The notes: generated from the sequence alone by a model not told the origin. Shown: positions 1-11,427, counted from the stretch's first letter. The stretch is DNA of 64,000 bases from Erigeron canadensis (GCF_010389155.1 NC_057764.1:15686001-15750000), one strand, 5' to 3'. Program-made: numbers and translations.

Positions 1-2443
1 GAGTATTATGCTTCTAAACTTGTAATATTATTTATTTATTTATTTATTTAAGCTTTATTACTTATTTATTTAATAATAGTGATTAATTAATGATTTTTAA
101 CTTAGTTAGTTATTCTTAAATTATGTAAAACTTGGTTCTTTCCTTGAAATTACTTTTCTCCAGTAGGTTTAAGTTATTTTAATCCTATTTATGTGATTTT
201 GTCCAAGTTCATGATTTATATAATTTATTATTGATTTATTTATTCCTTAAAATCCCTTTTAAATTCACTAAATTATAAAAACACTTAGAAATCATCACAA
301 GAGCTTTTGTCTAAAATCCCAGGCCCTTTTTAGGCAACTTTTATCAATAAAAATTTGTAATCATTCAATCTCTCTTGTGTTCTTATAATTTGAGGACTTT
401 TAAACATAAAATCGTTTACCGAAATAGTGATTTTTGCCTCATCTCTCAACCAATTTAAATGCTTCAAAAGGGATTTTTGTTCTTATTTCATTTTGTCCAG
501 AATATCCATCATATTTTGATGACCTAAGTCGTGATTGTGGTGGTGGTGTGCTATGTGCAATTTTGTGCTTTCGGTTGGTGATTATTTGACCCGAAAAGAC
601 TATTTTTGAGCTTATTCTTGCCATGCATCAAATGACTTGAGTTTTATACTTTTAATATGTCATATTTCCAGTATGTTCATCACATTTTCATGGTCATATA
701 GTTATGGTGCATGTGTGTGCTCAAAATGCATTTTAACAAGTTTTCGGTTTTCGATTTCAAGCCTATTTTGCCTTGTTTGGTTCCATAATCATATTTTTGT
801 TATTACCATAATTTTTCCAGAATATTAACTTTGATTTCAACACATTTTTCACTTATGAAAAGCCTAGCTTCATCTCATAATCCAAACAATAATCCAACCT
901 TCTTAAATCTAGCATATAAGCACTTAAATCAATACTTTTTAACATAAAGCTTTAACTATCAAAAATCCATCATCATAAAAAATATATTTTTCATGAAATA
1001 TTCCAGAAATATATATACAAATATTTATACATCATGTTCATCTTTTTATATAAAAAGTTACTTTACAATCTATCAACACATATCCACCTTTTTGATGCTA
1101 GCTTTTATAGATCCAACACTTTATCAATAAAATCTATATTTTTATAAATATTTCCAGAAATATTACTTTCATAATATGTATGAATATAGCCATCTTTCAA
1201 AGGAAAAATCACATCAAAGACTATTAAACTTATATCCACACTTTTGGGTCTTAAACTAGTTGAATCCTTGGATCTTTCTTCATGGATTCAACATGCATGA
1301 GCATGGAAAGAAAGATCCTATCAACTTTGCCCTCATCAAGTGTATATTCAAAAGAAAACATGAAGAAAACACAATCTTTTGTTAAAACCTTTTTAATATA
1401 AACAAGAACAAGATTAATCTAATAAAGAGATGAAGATATATACCCTTGAAGAACACTTTTAGATGATGAAAAATGGCAGAAATTTCGTGGCCTATACCCT
1501 TCAAAATACCCTCAATCTAGCCTTGAATTAACCCTTAATCTCTAGCTTAATCCAACCCTTGCTTAGTCTAACTTAAACCCTTATTATTATCAAGTATTAA
1601 GGTTGATTGTTGTTGGTTTTCTTCTTGTTTCTTGGCTGCCGAAAAAGAGAGAGAAAAGGGAGAGAAGAAGAGTGTTTTTGAGAGAGAATTGATTAGTGTG
1701 TGTGAAATGGGAGTGTAGTGTGTGTTGGAGTGGTGAGTTCCAAGACTTAAGGCATGCAAATTTGAAATGGAGGGATGTATGTGTGTGAAGGGGGGGGGGG
1801 GGGGCGGCCTCATGGGGGGGGGGGATTCGGAGGGGTTTTACTTTTCATTTTTTTTTATATAAAATTTTGTTGTATAAGTATAAGTGTAGGTATATGTTAA
1901 GTGTGGATTTAATTTGTAAGTGTTTTGTTAGTAAAATATAAGTAATTGGTTGTTTTAGTTAGGAATATGTATATGTGTGTATAAGTCATGTATATTTATG
2001 TGTGTGGATATATTTTTGTATTTTTAGTTGGTTACATAGGTTATTGGTTGTAAATTTGTATTATTTTTTAAGCTTATATGCTTACTTATTAAGTTTTCGA
2101 CGCTTTTACGTACATAATGCGTCCAATTATATTTTTAGTTGAAAATTTTATTTATCATGATCATATCCTCTTGATTTGGTTTTATTTTTGATTTGTTGGG
2201 CAATCCATAGGAATTTTGATTGGTATCTCAATTTGCGAGCCTTAAGTTATTATTATCGTATCGATTGATCACCTCTAAAAATTTTTGTTCCGAGGTACTT
2301 TCATTAGGAAATTCTTTTACATATCATTAGCTTTAGATTACTAATTTGGGGCATTACCTACTAGCTTCAAGTATAATTAGGGCTTGCGGGAACGTAAACA
2401 ACCTAACTAGCACATATATAATATTAAAAGTACGGTTGTTACA
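1..2443 (+). other. Gene-free AT-rich DNA, possible Gypsy LTR tail
   Basis: No open frame here resembles a protein. Only short, low-complexity frames occur. The block ends in TGTTACA at 2437-2443, like the 3' ends of the two TGTAAC...GTTACA LTRs elsewhere in the window (19658 and 36701). It may therefore be the 3' part of a Tekay-type LTR whose 5' end lies left of the window. No TSD or second LTR is available to test this, so the assignment is weak. G-homopolymer runs lie near 1790-1825. Confidence 0.25.
1789..1825. repeat. Interrupted poly-G tract
   Basis: Two long runs of G, separated by a short mixed stretch, lie inside otherwise AT-rich DNA. Comparable runs occur at 3017-3027 (C) and 43680-43694 (G). 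Such tracts are mutationally unstable and hard to sequence, so the exact lengths may be unreliable. Confidence 0.7.
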
Positions 2444-2569
2444 TTTCGTCTCTTTTGACCTGAAAGTACTTGTTCAAAAATACACAAAATCTAATTCAAC
2501 TACGAACCCATTAATTAAAAAAAGCATTAATATGTGATAAAAAGAAAACAACAATTGTCATGAAAGTCA

Positions 2570-3342
2570 TACCAGGCCACCGATAACAGCTAGAAGGTAG
2601 CAAGTCACAACTTCTCACACTTTTCAATTCAGGTAAGTTGCGGGCATGATCAAGTATCTGTGCAACAGATGAAATATGGTGAACAAACAACAAAAAGTAC
2701 CTTATAATTTTGTTTCACTTGTTCTAAGAAACAAATCTTATCAGTCAAAGGTTCCCGGCCCCATGGTTGGCTGCGTTCCAAATACTCAAATGAGAGACAG
2801 CTTTGAGATCTTGTAGATTCACCCTTGTCACTGGAGAAGCCTTTTTGAAGGGGTTGTTGGTAATTTAACGATAACCGATCCAAATGCTGAGAAATTTCAC
2901 TCTTTGGTACATCGTAATCACTACTTACATCACTACTCGAGTCCCAGAATGAGTCAACATCACTGTCCTTGCGGTGAAACCCAAAATTTTTGAGAAAGAT
3001 AAGCGAGTGGGTGTCCCCCCCCCCCTTTTTTTCTGAGTAGATACCCAAAATTTTTTAGAAACATACTATACTGTCTACACAACACAGCATAATTCTAACA
3101 CAGAAACGTTCAAGCACAAGAAATACCATCATAATACCTTGGTTTTGCTGATTTCAATGTGTCGGTATAAAACTGAATTCCAGACAAATACGACACATAA
3201 TACTGACAACGCTATCACTGTCATTCAATATTAAGGGAGCTCCAACACCATAAGCACTCCATTTCTTGAAAGACTCCTACATATCACCAAGCACAAAGTA
3301 AGGTCGATGTTCATCCTGATTCCTCCACCCATTTGTTGCTCT
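2570..3342 (-). pseudogene. DUF789-family protein pseudogene fragment
   Basis: Three exon-like blocks match the plant DUF789 family, whose function is not established. Block 1 (about 3342-3135) reads GWRNQDEHRPYFVLGD, then KKWSAYGVGAPLILNDSDSV and, after a frameshift, QYYVSYLSGIQFY. Block 2 (about 3010-2700) has FWDSSSDVSSDYDVP, then GFSSDKGESTRSQSCLSFEY and REPLTDK. Block 3 (about 2655-2570) has NLPELKSVRSCDLLPSS and, one base out of frame, LSVAWY. Splice-like AG and GT borders remain between blocks. A TAG at 3277-3279 stands where the family usually has Trp (GDLW), and there are at least two frameshifts, so it is dead. The N- and C-terminal ends are missing. It may be a decayed local copy or cargo of the CACTA element ending at 7421. 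The family call rests on remembered motifs. Confidence 0.72.
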
Positions 3343-3812
3343 CTGTAACACATATTACTGTATTAGAATTAAAAGTCAAAACCACTATTCATGATTTATA
3401 TTCAACTTAACGTTTTCAATAAAGCCTCTTTGACTCGTATTTTATTCGATTTTTATTCACCTTTATATCTTGATTAGTTCAAAGATTAGTTGATTACCAC
3501 TAGATCTTTGACATATATTTGTTAAAACTACAATGTTAAGATCTCATAAACCCGATACCTATATTATTCAACTATAAATGAATAAATGATTAGTCAACAA
3601 TCACAAAGTATCATCTATACTACTCCAATAACGTAAACAATGTACCTAAACTTGCTACTACCGAATCCGATAGTAAGCTAACAAGCTAACACCCATTATT
3701 CATCATATAGGACAAAGTAACAAGCAGATTACACACGGTACAGTAAGATGATCAGATAATAAAATTAAGATTATACGTAATTTATTAATGGATTGAACAA
3801 GGAATTAGCGGT
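3343..3812. other. Intergenic, no feature recognised
   Basis: AT-rich sequence between the DUF789 pseudogene and the CACTA insertion. I see no coding signal, tRNA or repeat structure in it. Confidence 0.5.
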
Positions 3813-3815
3813 GTG

Positions 3816-3930
3816 CACTACTAGAAACAGGGCTATCCTTGACCCACTTTTTATAACCCATGCTAATAGATGACGCGCAAAATGAGAAGTCATAAAAATA
3901 CTGTCATAATTTGTAAAATAAAAAAAAATA
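3816..3930 (+). repeat. CACTA left TIR and subterminal repeats
   Basis: The terminal inverted repeat CACTACTAGAAA is followed by subterminal motifs (GACGCGCAAAA, GTCATAAAA, GTCATAATTTG). These reappear inverted in the last 200 bases of the element. Confidence 0.85.
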
Positions 3931-5298
3931 GCGTAACACGGAGTATACTTACATTTGCCTGTCATCTGTTTTCCCCATATATAAAGCAAAAAAAAAACCC
4001 AAAAAGCCCTATCCTTTTTTTCAATCAGATCCAGAACGAACGAACCCCAAAGCCCCAAAAATCATTCCCCAAAATCAAAGAGGAGTTCCAAAATCGAACG
4101 ACATCGTCTACACAAAATGGAAGCCCAAAAATCGTTCGTTTTATAGTCAAAATCTTTCAATTTCAATCAGATCCAGAACCTATACTTTCATTGAATTACA
4201 GTTTGTTTTTTTTGATTCGAGATGGCAACTATGAACAACAATTTGAATGTTCTCAAAAGGTCTTTTTGTTATGTAATTGAAATATTGAAATAATATATAT
4301 ATATTATCATTATTATTATATATATGTGCTAATAATAATTCAATTGAAAATAACTAGGGTTTCATTATTCTTATTGGTTGATCTGTATATATCTATATAT
4401 ATATATATGTGTTTGTATGTATGGATATGGCGGCAGAATCGGTGGAGAATCACGACGAGGTGTTGATAGTTGTTTAGAAATGCCACTACTATCCCTGAAT
4501 GTCTTCATACATGTAAGTAATCAATCGTTTTTCGGTTACTTGATTTGTTAGTGTTTGGTGTGCTAAAAAGTTGTGATTTTTGTTGTCTAGTTAGTTCTTG
4601 TTTCATGGGTTATTTGACATACTCTTGAATTGTTGTGATTTTTTTTGGGAATTTTACGAGGTCTAAATTGGGTTTTTTTTTTAAAGTTTCATTTTTATCA
4701 TTCATGGAGTTTTCATGTATATTCTGGAATTGCGATATGTGTAATCGTCATTGTTTTATAATTGTTGTGGCACTAAAAAGTTGTGAGTTTTGGCAATGTA
4801 TGAGGTCCAAGGTAGGTTCCTTTAGCGGGGTTTTAGTATACACTCTTGAATATCAAGACTTCATGATTGTTATGGTACTAAAAATTTGTGCTTTTTGGTA
4901 ATGTTTGAGGATTTAAATTAGGTTCGTTTTTCATGGGCTTTAGATATATATTCTTCAAGTTTTGGATGTGGAATCTTCACTATTATGTAATTTGCAGTAT
5001 ATTTTTGTAATTTTGTTGTATGAATCATTTAGAGATAAGCTCGGGAAAGCAGGTGAAACGGTTAAAGTTGCACCTGGCCATTTTTGGTATTTTGTAACCG
5101 TTACCACATATGAACTATTGTTGATTACAGTTGCTTTCTTCTGAACATATGGATTTTAGTTATATTTTTTTGGTATTTTGTAAATGGATGTTGTTACGAA
5201 CCTTGTTACTCTAAAACTACTACTAGTATATATATACACCAAGCTTCTTTTATTTTATGGCTTTTAACCTTGTATATTAATTTGTTTTGCATTATCAG

Positions 5299-5481
5299 AG
5301 TGATCGAATTCAAGTTAAAGTCAACAAGTTCTCATCTACCAAGACACAACTTCCTTATGATTACTATTACTTGAACTATTGTAAGCCCAAGCATATTCAA
5401 AACACTGCAGAAAATTTGGGCGAGGTGCTACGAGGTGATCGGATTGAGAACTTAATTTACACAGTGTGGATACACATATGA
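5299..5481 (+). pseudogene. Captured exon of TM9SF/TMN (EMP70) gene, N-terminal lumenal part
   Basis: An acceptor-like ATTATCAG (5291-5298) precedes a frame with VKVNKFSSTKTQLPYDYYYL, then YCKPKH and NLGEVLRGDRIEN. These are hallmarks of the N-terminal lumenal domain of plant transmembrane-nine (TMN/EMP70) proteins, which act in Golgi and endosomal membranes. The frame runs off into unrelated residues (WIHI) and stops at 5479-5481, so the donor end is lost or altered. It lies inside the CACTA element, same strand and same order as the next two exons. The family call comes from remembered motifs, which are strong. Confidence 0.8.
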
Positions 5482-5894
5482 ATGGGTTGTGGCAAGATGC
5501 AATTTTGACCATTTACATATACTATATATCAGTTTCATATCTGATATACCTAACTCATCTTACGGTCCTGCTTGTGGCAAGATGCAATGTTGAGCATTTA
5601 CTTATGAATGGGCTGTTTCGGGTTATATTATATATATTTGACCCAAAACCATTTTTCATCTGTCACCCTAGCTGCCCATTTTTGCTGCTTTTTGTGGTGA
5701 CTCAAGGGAGGGATAGATTCTGTTAGCTTACCTCTCTCCCTTCGTTTGCCCCCTTAGATTTGTTAATTGCTACATAGAGTAGGCATTCATAATATTACCG
5801 TTCTCGTTTATTTTAAGTATTAGTAAACAATTACTTGCATATGTGAAAACATTAATTTACTTTGTATGTATATGTGTGTGTGTGTGTAATGCAG

Positions 5895-6001
5895 GATTTA
5901 GATAATTTACCGGTTGCTGTTCTTAGACAATGACGTGATGGTAGTCCTTCAACCACTTATGAAGATGGTTCCCGTGTTGGCTTCAAAGGAAACTATGCTG
6001 G
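5895..6001 (+). pseudogene. Captured second TM9SF/TMN exon
   Basis: The exon is bounded by an acceptor (AATGCAG ending 5894, after a TG-rich tract) and a donor (GTGAGT from 6002). It encodes DLDNLPVAVLRQ, a TGA stop, then RDGSPSTTYEDG and RVGFKGNYAG. The corresponding TMN segment normally reads through at the stop; TGA in place of CGA suggests a C-to-T change. With the flanking blocks it keeps the order and spacing of a spliced gene, so capture was at DNA level and not by retroposition. Confidence 0.8.
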
Positions 6002-6097
6002 GTGAGTTTCTTTGAGACAGGGTGGGGAATAAACTTCCTTTTCATTGCTTCAAAATACTAGATGTTTATTAATTTGTTACTGTGTTTATGTTTTTAG

Positions 6098-6235
6098 AGC
6101 AAAGATGAAAAATACTTCATCAATAATCACTTAAGCTTTAGAGTTATGTATCATAAGGATCTGGAGACTGATGCTGCTCGTATTGTTGGGTTTGAAGTTA
6201 CGTCTGATGATTTGGATGAAATTTATGAAGAATGG
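6098..6235 (+). pseudogene. Captured third TM9SF/TMN exon
   Basis: Acceptor TTTTTAG (6091-6097) is followed by SKDEKYFINNHLSFRVMYHK, then DLETDAARIVGFEVT, the segment that continues the NYAG motif of the previous exon in TMN proteins. Homology fades at about EEWANY and the frame ends before the CACTA right subterminal zone. No transmembrane segments of the nine-span domain are present, so only a lumenal-domain fragment was captured. Confidence 0.8.
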
Positions 6236-6439
6236 GCAAATTATGTGGCAATTTCATTTACCGGTCTTGAATTGTATATATTTAGCGGTTGTAAACTTTT
6301 ATGGTTAGTTTTAGAATTTTAAAATTACTTGTGGTTGTATGAAACACATTGTTTTGATATATATGAAATGTGTTTATTTGACTTATGAGATTAACTGTTA
6401 TTTAATGTGTGGATATTAATATTTTTATTAAAAAAAATT

Positions 6440-6661
6440 TTTTAAAAAAAATTTGAACCATGACACGCAAAAAAGGTGTCATAAAATAGTGTTATAAAAG
6501 TGTGTCGTAAAAGGGTGTCATAAAAGCGTGTCATAAAAGGATGACGCCCAAATGCGGTCATGAATATTTATGACTGGTCCATCCTTGACGCGCTTTTGCG
6601 CGTCATTTGACCCCTTTATGACGCGCATTGCGCATCAAGAATAGCTGTTTTTCTAGTAGTG
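6440..6661 (-). repeat. CACTA right TIR and subterminal repeats
   Basis: Repeated GTGTCATAAAA-like units (about 6470-6545) and inverted TGACGCGC motifs lead into a terminal TTTTTCTAGTAGTG. These mirror the left end. The TSD GTG follows at 6662-6664. Confidence 0.85.
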
Positions 6662-6664
6662 GTG

Positions 6665-7199
6665 TATTTTCATTCAGGTGTTAGATCAAACACTTTGTCT
6701 GCAATTCAACTTATTTGTGTATTTTCATTCCAACAGTGTGTATTATATACTCTACCTATACATTATACACACACATATATATATAAATATGTTTACGCAT
6801 GATATTTACAAATAGGAAGACTTACAGTGATCTACAATGAGGAGCAACGCAAAAAAGCGACAGAGAGCTGACCGCAACGGACAGAGACCGACGGCGGGTG
6901 ACAGCGACAGAGATGTACAGGATCCGATGGCAACTGATAGAGATTTACAGATCCGGCGATGAGCAACGTTTAGAGAGAGACGAAACTGAGATTGAAGATA
7001 TTTTTCTATGATTGATATTATATCTATATATATAAAAGAACGGCGCAAGAAACGATTTTGAGGGAATTACTCACCGCAAAAAACGATGGCAATAACTCTA
7101 TCTCTCTCTCTTCATTTTGGGGGAATTTTGGGGCTTCAATTTGAACACTGGGGTTTTTTTTTGGGATTTTTTGGGATTAGCAGGAATATAAAGCTTTTG
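6665..7199. other. Interior of an outer CACTA element, no gene recognised
   Basis: The region lies between the inner CACTA element and the subterminal zone of another CACTA end. Minus-strand reading from 7200 gives a TATA-like TTTATATTCC, then CCCAAAAA-rich leader sequence, resembling the leader-like zone beside the left end of the inner element (about 3975-4080). No product is recognised. The minus-strand frame 6806-7048 is purine-biased and not protein-like. Confidence 0.4.
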
Positions 7200-7421
7200 T
7201 CAAGAGTCAAACAAAATTATAACACGACACTTTAGAGATGACACGCAAGAGAAGTGTATCCCGTGTTACACTACATTTTTTTATGACACTAATAATTGCG
7301 TGTCATAAACCCTTCAGATTTTACAAATTATGACAGTATTTTTATGACACACGTTTTTGCTTGTCATTAAAATGTGTGTGTCATAATTTAGGTGTCATTA
7401 AAGGCTATTTTTCTAGTAGTG
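7200..7421 (-). mobile_element. Right terminus of a second CACTA element
   Basis: The terminus reads (minus strand) CACTACTAGAAAAATAGCC, followed by repeated GTCATAAAAA and GACACGCAA motifs. It is the same family as the element at 3816-6661 but not its partner, because that pair is already closed by the GTG TSD. The bases after 7421 (GGA) are already Athila pol. The matching left end is not in the window, so this element probably extends left of base 1 and may contain the inner CACTA and the DUF789 fragment, or its left end was lost. Confidence 0.75.
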
Positions 7422-9178
7422 GGAGCTAGTGATATTGATGATGATGAGCTGTTTGCAGAGGTTATGGCACTGAGTTTGGATGAGACACCTCTAGAAGATG
7501 AGAGCTTCGAAAAAGTAGTTGCTGATGGAAGCTCAAGGGTACCAAATTCGGTTGATGTACCCCCTACTGACCTGGAGCTTAAGCCATTGCCTTCCCACTG
7601 GGAGTATGCTTACATGGCAGGTAAATCCTCTCTACCAGTTGTTATCTCGTCTTCACTCTCGAGTGACGAGAAAAATCTTCTTTTGGCCGTGCTCAAAGCT
7701 CATAAGCGGGCTTTTGCTTGGAAAACTACCGACATTCCAGGTATTAGTCCTGATTTTTGCATGCATATGATAGATTTTGTTGATGATGTTAAGCCTGTTG
7801 TCCAGAGACAAAGGAGGCTTAATCCAAATATGAAAGAGGTAGTTAAGAAAGAAGTGATTAAACTGTTAGATGCAGGGATCATTTTCCCGATTGCTGATAG
7901 TTCTTGGGTAAGTCCCGTCCACTGTGTTCCCAAAAAGGGGGGCATGACGGTAATTGAAAATGAAAACAATGAACTTTTGGCTACTAGAACAGTTACGGGT
8001 TGGCGGGTTTGTATTGATTACCGTAAGCTTAATGATGCCACCCGTAAGGATCATTTTCCCCTCCCATTCATTGATCAAATGTTAGAAAGATTAGCAGGCA
8101 CTGAGTATTTTTGTTTCTTAGATGGATTTTCAGGGTACTTTCAAATACCCATTGATCCAAAAGACCAAGAAAAGACCACTTTCACATGCCCCTTTGGTAC
8201 TTTCGCCTACCGGCGAATGCCTTTTGGCTTGTGTAATGCCCCGGGCACCTTTCAAAGGTGCATGATAGCTACTTTCTAGGACATGCTTGAAACCTCAATG
8301 GAGGTTTTCATGGATGATTTCTCGGTATTTGGGGATTCTTTTAGGTCTTGCTTGGATAATTTAGATAAGATGTTGACTAGGTGTGAAAAGGCTCGTCTTG
8401 TGTTGAATTGGGAGAAATGTCACTTCATGGTGACCGAGAGGATTGTTTTAGGTCATAAAGTGTCTAGGTTCGGGATAGAAGTTGATAGGGCCAAAATTGA
8501 TGTAATAGCTAAGTTACCCCCGCCTTCCAATGTGAAAAGGGTACGTAGTTTCCTTGGCCATGCCAGTTTCTACCGTAGATTCATTAAGGATTTCTCTAAG
8601 ATTACTCATCCGATGACCCACTTGTTGGAGAAGGACGTTCCTTTTGTTTTTGATGAATCTTGTTTAAGTGCTTTTCAGGTATTGATGGAGAAGTTGACTA
8701 ATTCTCCCATTATGGTTGGACCGGATTAGAATTTGCCTTTTGAGCTGAAGTGTAATGCAAGTGACTATGTTGTTGGAGCAGTGCTTGGGCAAAGGGATGA
8801 TAAGCATTTCAAGTCGATTTACTATGCTAGTAAAACCTTGAATCCCGCCCAGCAAAATTACACTAATACAGAGAAGGAGTTGCTTGCGGTAGTCTTTGCA
8901 TTTGATAAGTTTAGGTCATATCTAGTATTGAGTAAAACTGTTGTTTCACTGACCATTCTGCTTTGAAGTATTTGTTTTCTAAGCAAGATGCAAAGCCTAG
9001 ACTTATTCGATGGATTTTGTTGTTGCAAGAGTTTGATATCGAAATCAAAGATAAGAAAGGTGCCGAGAATTTAGCAGCTGATCACTTGAGCCAGTTGGAG
9101 GACCCAAATCGGGAGGAGCTTCAAGATGGAGAGATTAAGGATAACTTCTCCGATGAATATAAAAAATGTCATTTCTAA
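7422..9178 (+). pseudogene. Athila pol, reverse transcriptase and RNase H part
   Basis: The RT carries SPVHCVPKKGG, then GWRVCIDYRKLNDATRKDHF, FGTFAYRRMPFGLCNAPGTF and the catalytic VFMDDFSVFG. RNase H follows with NASDYVVGAVLGQRDDKHF and TEKELLAVVFAFDKFRSYLV, then [15 protein letters not shown]. In-frame TAG stops lie at 8277-8279 and 8727-8729 (where a DW pair is usual). A frameshift occurs near 8945 between the two RNase H blocks. The pattern VFMDDFSVFGDSF is typical of Athila and not of chromoviruses. The frame starts abruptly at the CACTA border, so gag and most of the protease are absent. Confidence 0.88.
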
Positions 9179-9199
9179 CTCTGATGAAGGTCCTTGGCT

Positions 9200-10448
9200 T
9201 GCTGATATTGCTAATTATTTGGTTGCAGGTGAAATACCAAATGATTTCTTGGGTCAAAAGAAGAAGAAGCCATAACTGTTTCGTACTTGTGCAGATGGTA
9301 TGGTTAGAAGATGTGTCGCGGGAGCTGAAACTAAGGAGATATTGGATGCTTGCCATTACGGACTAACCGGAGGTCACTATGGTCCGTCGGTTACAGGTAA
9401 AAAGGTTTTTGATGCAGGTTTCTATTGGCCTACAATTTTCAAAGAGGCTCAAACGTTGGTCGAAACCTGTGACATTTGCCAACGACAAGGAAGCGTCACA
9501 AGATGGGATGAAATGCCACAACAAGGAATTCAGGTATGTGAAGTTTTCGATATTTGGGGCATAGACTTCATGGGACCATTCCCACCGTCTAACAAGTTTC
9601 TGTATATTCTAGTTGCTGTTGACTACGTGTCTAAGTGGGCCGAAGCCAAGGCTTTGCCTACGAACGACGCGTGGGTAGTCATTGAATTTTTGAAGTAGTT
9701 GTTTAGTAGGTTTGGTTGCCCTAGAGCCTTAATTAGTGATCGTGGAACACATTTTGCTAATCATCAACTAGATAAGGTTCTTAAGAAGTATGGTGTTTGT
9801 CATTATTTTTCAACTTCTTATCACCCACAGACCAGTGGTCAAGTGGAAAACACCAACAGGGCATTGAAAAGAATTTTAGAGAAAACAGTCGGGGATAACC
9901 CCAAGGTTTGGTCGAAAAAGTTAGATGAAGCCTTGTGGGCATTTAGGACCGCCTTTAAGACGCCGATTGGCACTACGCCATACAAGTTGCTCTATGGTAA
10001 GACTTGTCATTTACCGATTGAATTAGAGCATAAGGCGTATTGGGCGTTGAGAAATTTAAACCTAGACATGATGGAGGCCGGTGAACTTAGGTTGTTGCAA
10101 CTTCATGAGCTCGATGAGCTTAGGTTAGGTGCATATGAAAACTCAAGACTTTATAAAGAGAAAACCAAAGTTTACCATGACAAAAGGATCCGTAGAAAGG
10201 AGTTCAAGGTTGGAGCAAAAGTTTTGCTATTTTTATCGAAATTTAAAATTAAACAACCAAAGTTAACTTCTAGGTGGATAGGTCCTTTTGTGATTAAACA
10301 TGTGTATCCGTCCGGTTATGTTGAACTTTTTAAAAGGGATGGAAATGGGTCTTTCATTGTCAATGGTCATAGGTTAAAGTTGTATTTGGAAGAAGAGCAA
10401 GAGGAGGGGATGGTTGAAGAAATCCCCATTTTTGATTCACAAACTTAA
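9200..10448 (+). pseudogene. Athila pol, integrase part
   Basis: The zinc-binding H2C2 region is seen ([25 protein letters not shown]), followed by the core with the D-D-E set: [24 protein letters not shown] and GQVENTNRALKRILEKT. The C-terminal segment (WIGPFVIKHVYPSGYVEL) follows. Frameshifts near 9170-9290 and a TAG at 9696-9698 inactivate it. Pol ends with TAA at 10446-10448. It catalysed insertion of the cDNA into the genome. Confidence 0.87.
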
Positions 10449-10679
10449 ATATGGTGATCGAGTCTAGCTCACGACTTGTAAATAAATTAAGGGCTTCTCG
10501 GGAGGCAACCCGTGTTTAATTTTGTCTTGTCAAATTTGATTTTTATTTCGTTAGATAGGTTTAATCTGTTTTGTCAAGAATGTGCAGGTTTAAATGTGGT
10601 GTGAAGCGGATTGAGGTAAGTTTGTGTTTAAAAACGAAAAAAAAAACCAAAAATTTTTTTTTTCCTGGAAAAGTCCCCC

Positions 10680-10842
10680 ACTGCGCCGCAGTCCATTTCC
10701 ACGACCTATATTGACCATCACCCCACTGCGCCGCAGTGGGGGTGTGAGGAGAGGACTGCGCCGCAGTCCAAAAGCTCGGCACCAGTTGCTCTAAGCCTCA
10801 CTGCGCCGCAGTGAGGAAGGCCTTAGCCCACTGCGCCACAGT
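10680..10842. repeat. Palindrome array, cluster 1 (ACTGCGCCGCAGT x5)
   Basis: Five copies of the 13-base palindrome ACTGCGCCGCAGT lie at 10680, 10725, 10755, 10800 and 10830 (the last has CCACAG). Spacers are unrelated in sequence. The flanks differ between copies but pair with each other (CCCC/GGGG, GG/CC, CCTC/GAGG, CCC/GGG), extending the potential hairpin. The array sits between pol and the env-like ORF. Confidence 0.9.
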
Positions 10843-10848
10843 GGGCGT

Positions 10849-11427
10849 ATTGACTGGTCAGAGGGGATCGGGTGTTTAAAGTAAAAAAGGAAAGAAGGTA
10901 TGGTTTTCACCACAAACTCAACCTTCCAAATCTCTTATCTCTTTCTTTTAAAGGCAAAAAACGAACCCCCCCCCCAAGAACACCATTTTAATTCCGAAAA
11001 TCACCCCCTTATCTACCAAATTCTTGCATTCTTTTTCTTTCTCTTCTTAGATTATCAATTATCCTTAACTACCATGGGAAAGAATGTAAGTTTTCTTATT
11101 TATTTTCCTTTTAATCTTCTAATTTTGATTTCTTGATTTTTAGGGTGTAATTGTTAAATTATTTGGTGGGTTTTGTCAACTATGGGGTATAGATGATAAT
11201 GTAGTGTTCAATTTCTTGAATCTAACACTTGTTCATCCGGATTTGAGTCTAAATTAAACCTAGGGTATTGAAAAAAAAGGGGCTTTTTGAGGAGCAAGTG
11301 TGGGGGAGGTTAATGGAAGAATTTGTAGTGCTAAATTGTGGAAAGATTGTTATTTAGTTGGATTAATGTACCACCTTTATCTGGAAATTCGTGATGAACA
11401 CCAAGAACTTGCCCAGAACTTCAAGAG
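10849..11427. other. Athila spacer between palindrome clusters
   Basis: Non-coding spacer. It includes CT- and A-rich stretches and a C run (10968-10976). No convincing ORF; the frame from 10900 is low complexity. Confidence 0.5.

Larger units (their letters stand above)
3816..6661 (+). mobile_element. Non-autonomous CACTA transposon carrying host exons (Pack-CACTA type)
   Basis: The left end starts CACTACTAGAAACAGGGCTA. The right end, read on the minus strand, starts CACTACTAGAAAAACAGCTA. Both are En/Spm-type termini. The direct 3-bp flanks are GTG (3813-3815) and GTG (6662-6664), as expected for a CACTA TSD. Subterminal zones are rich in short inverted motifs such as TGACGCGC and GTCATAAAA, including TGACGCGC-TTTT-GCGCGTCA near 6578-6605; in this superfamily such repeats bind the transposase. 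No transposase ORF is visible in the 2.8 kb. The interior carries exons resembling a TM9SF/TMN gene on the plus strand. Mobilisation would need a transposase in trans. Confidence 0.9.

Noticed and set aside
1568..1813. Minus-strand 81-residue Pro-rich ORF
   Set aside because: It begins in a G/C homopolymer and continues in low-complexity purine-rich DNA; no domain or conserved context.
3870..4280. Plus-strand 136-residue ORF at the left side of the CACTA
   Set aside because: Lys/Asn/Phe-rich translation of subterminal and leader DNA without domain features; probably chance.
6806..7048. Minus-strand 80-residue ORF between CACTA ends
   Set aside because: Composition follows a repetitive GACAGAGA-rich stretch; no family similarity.
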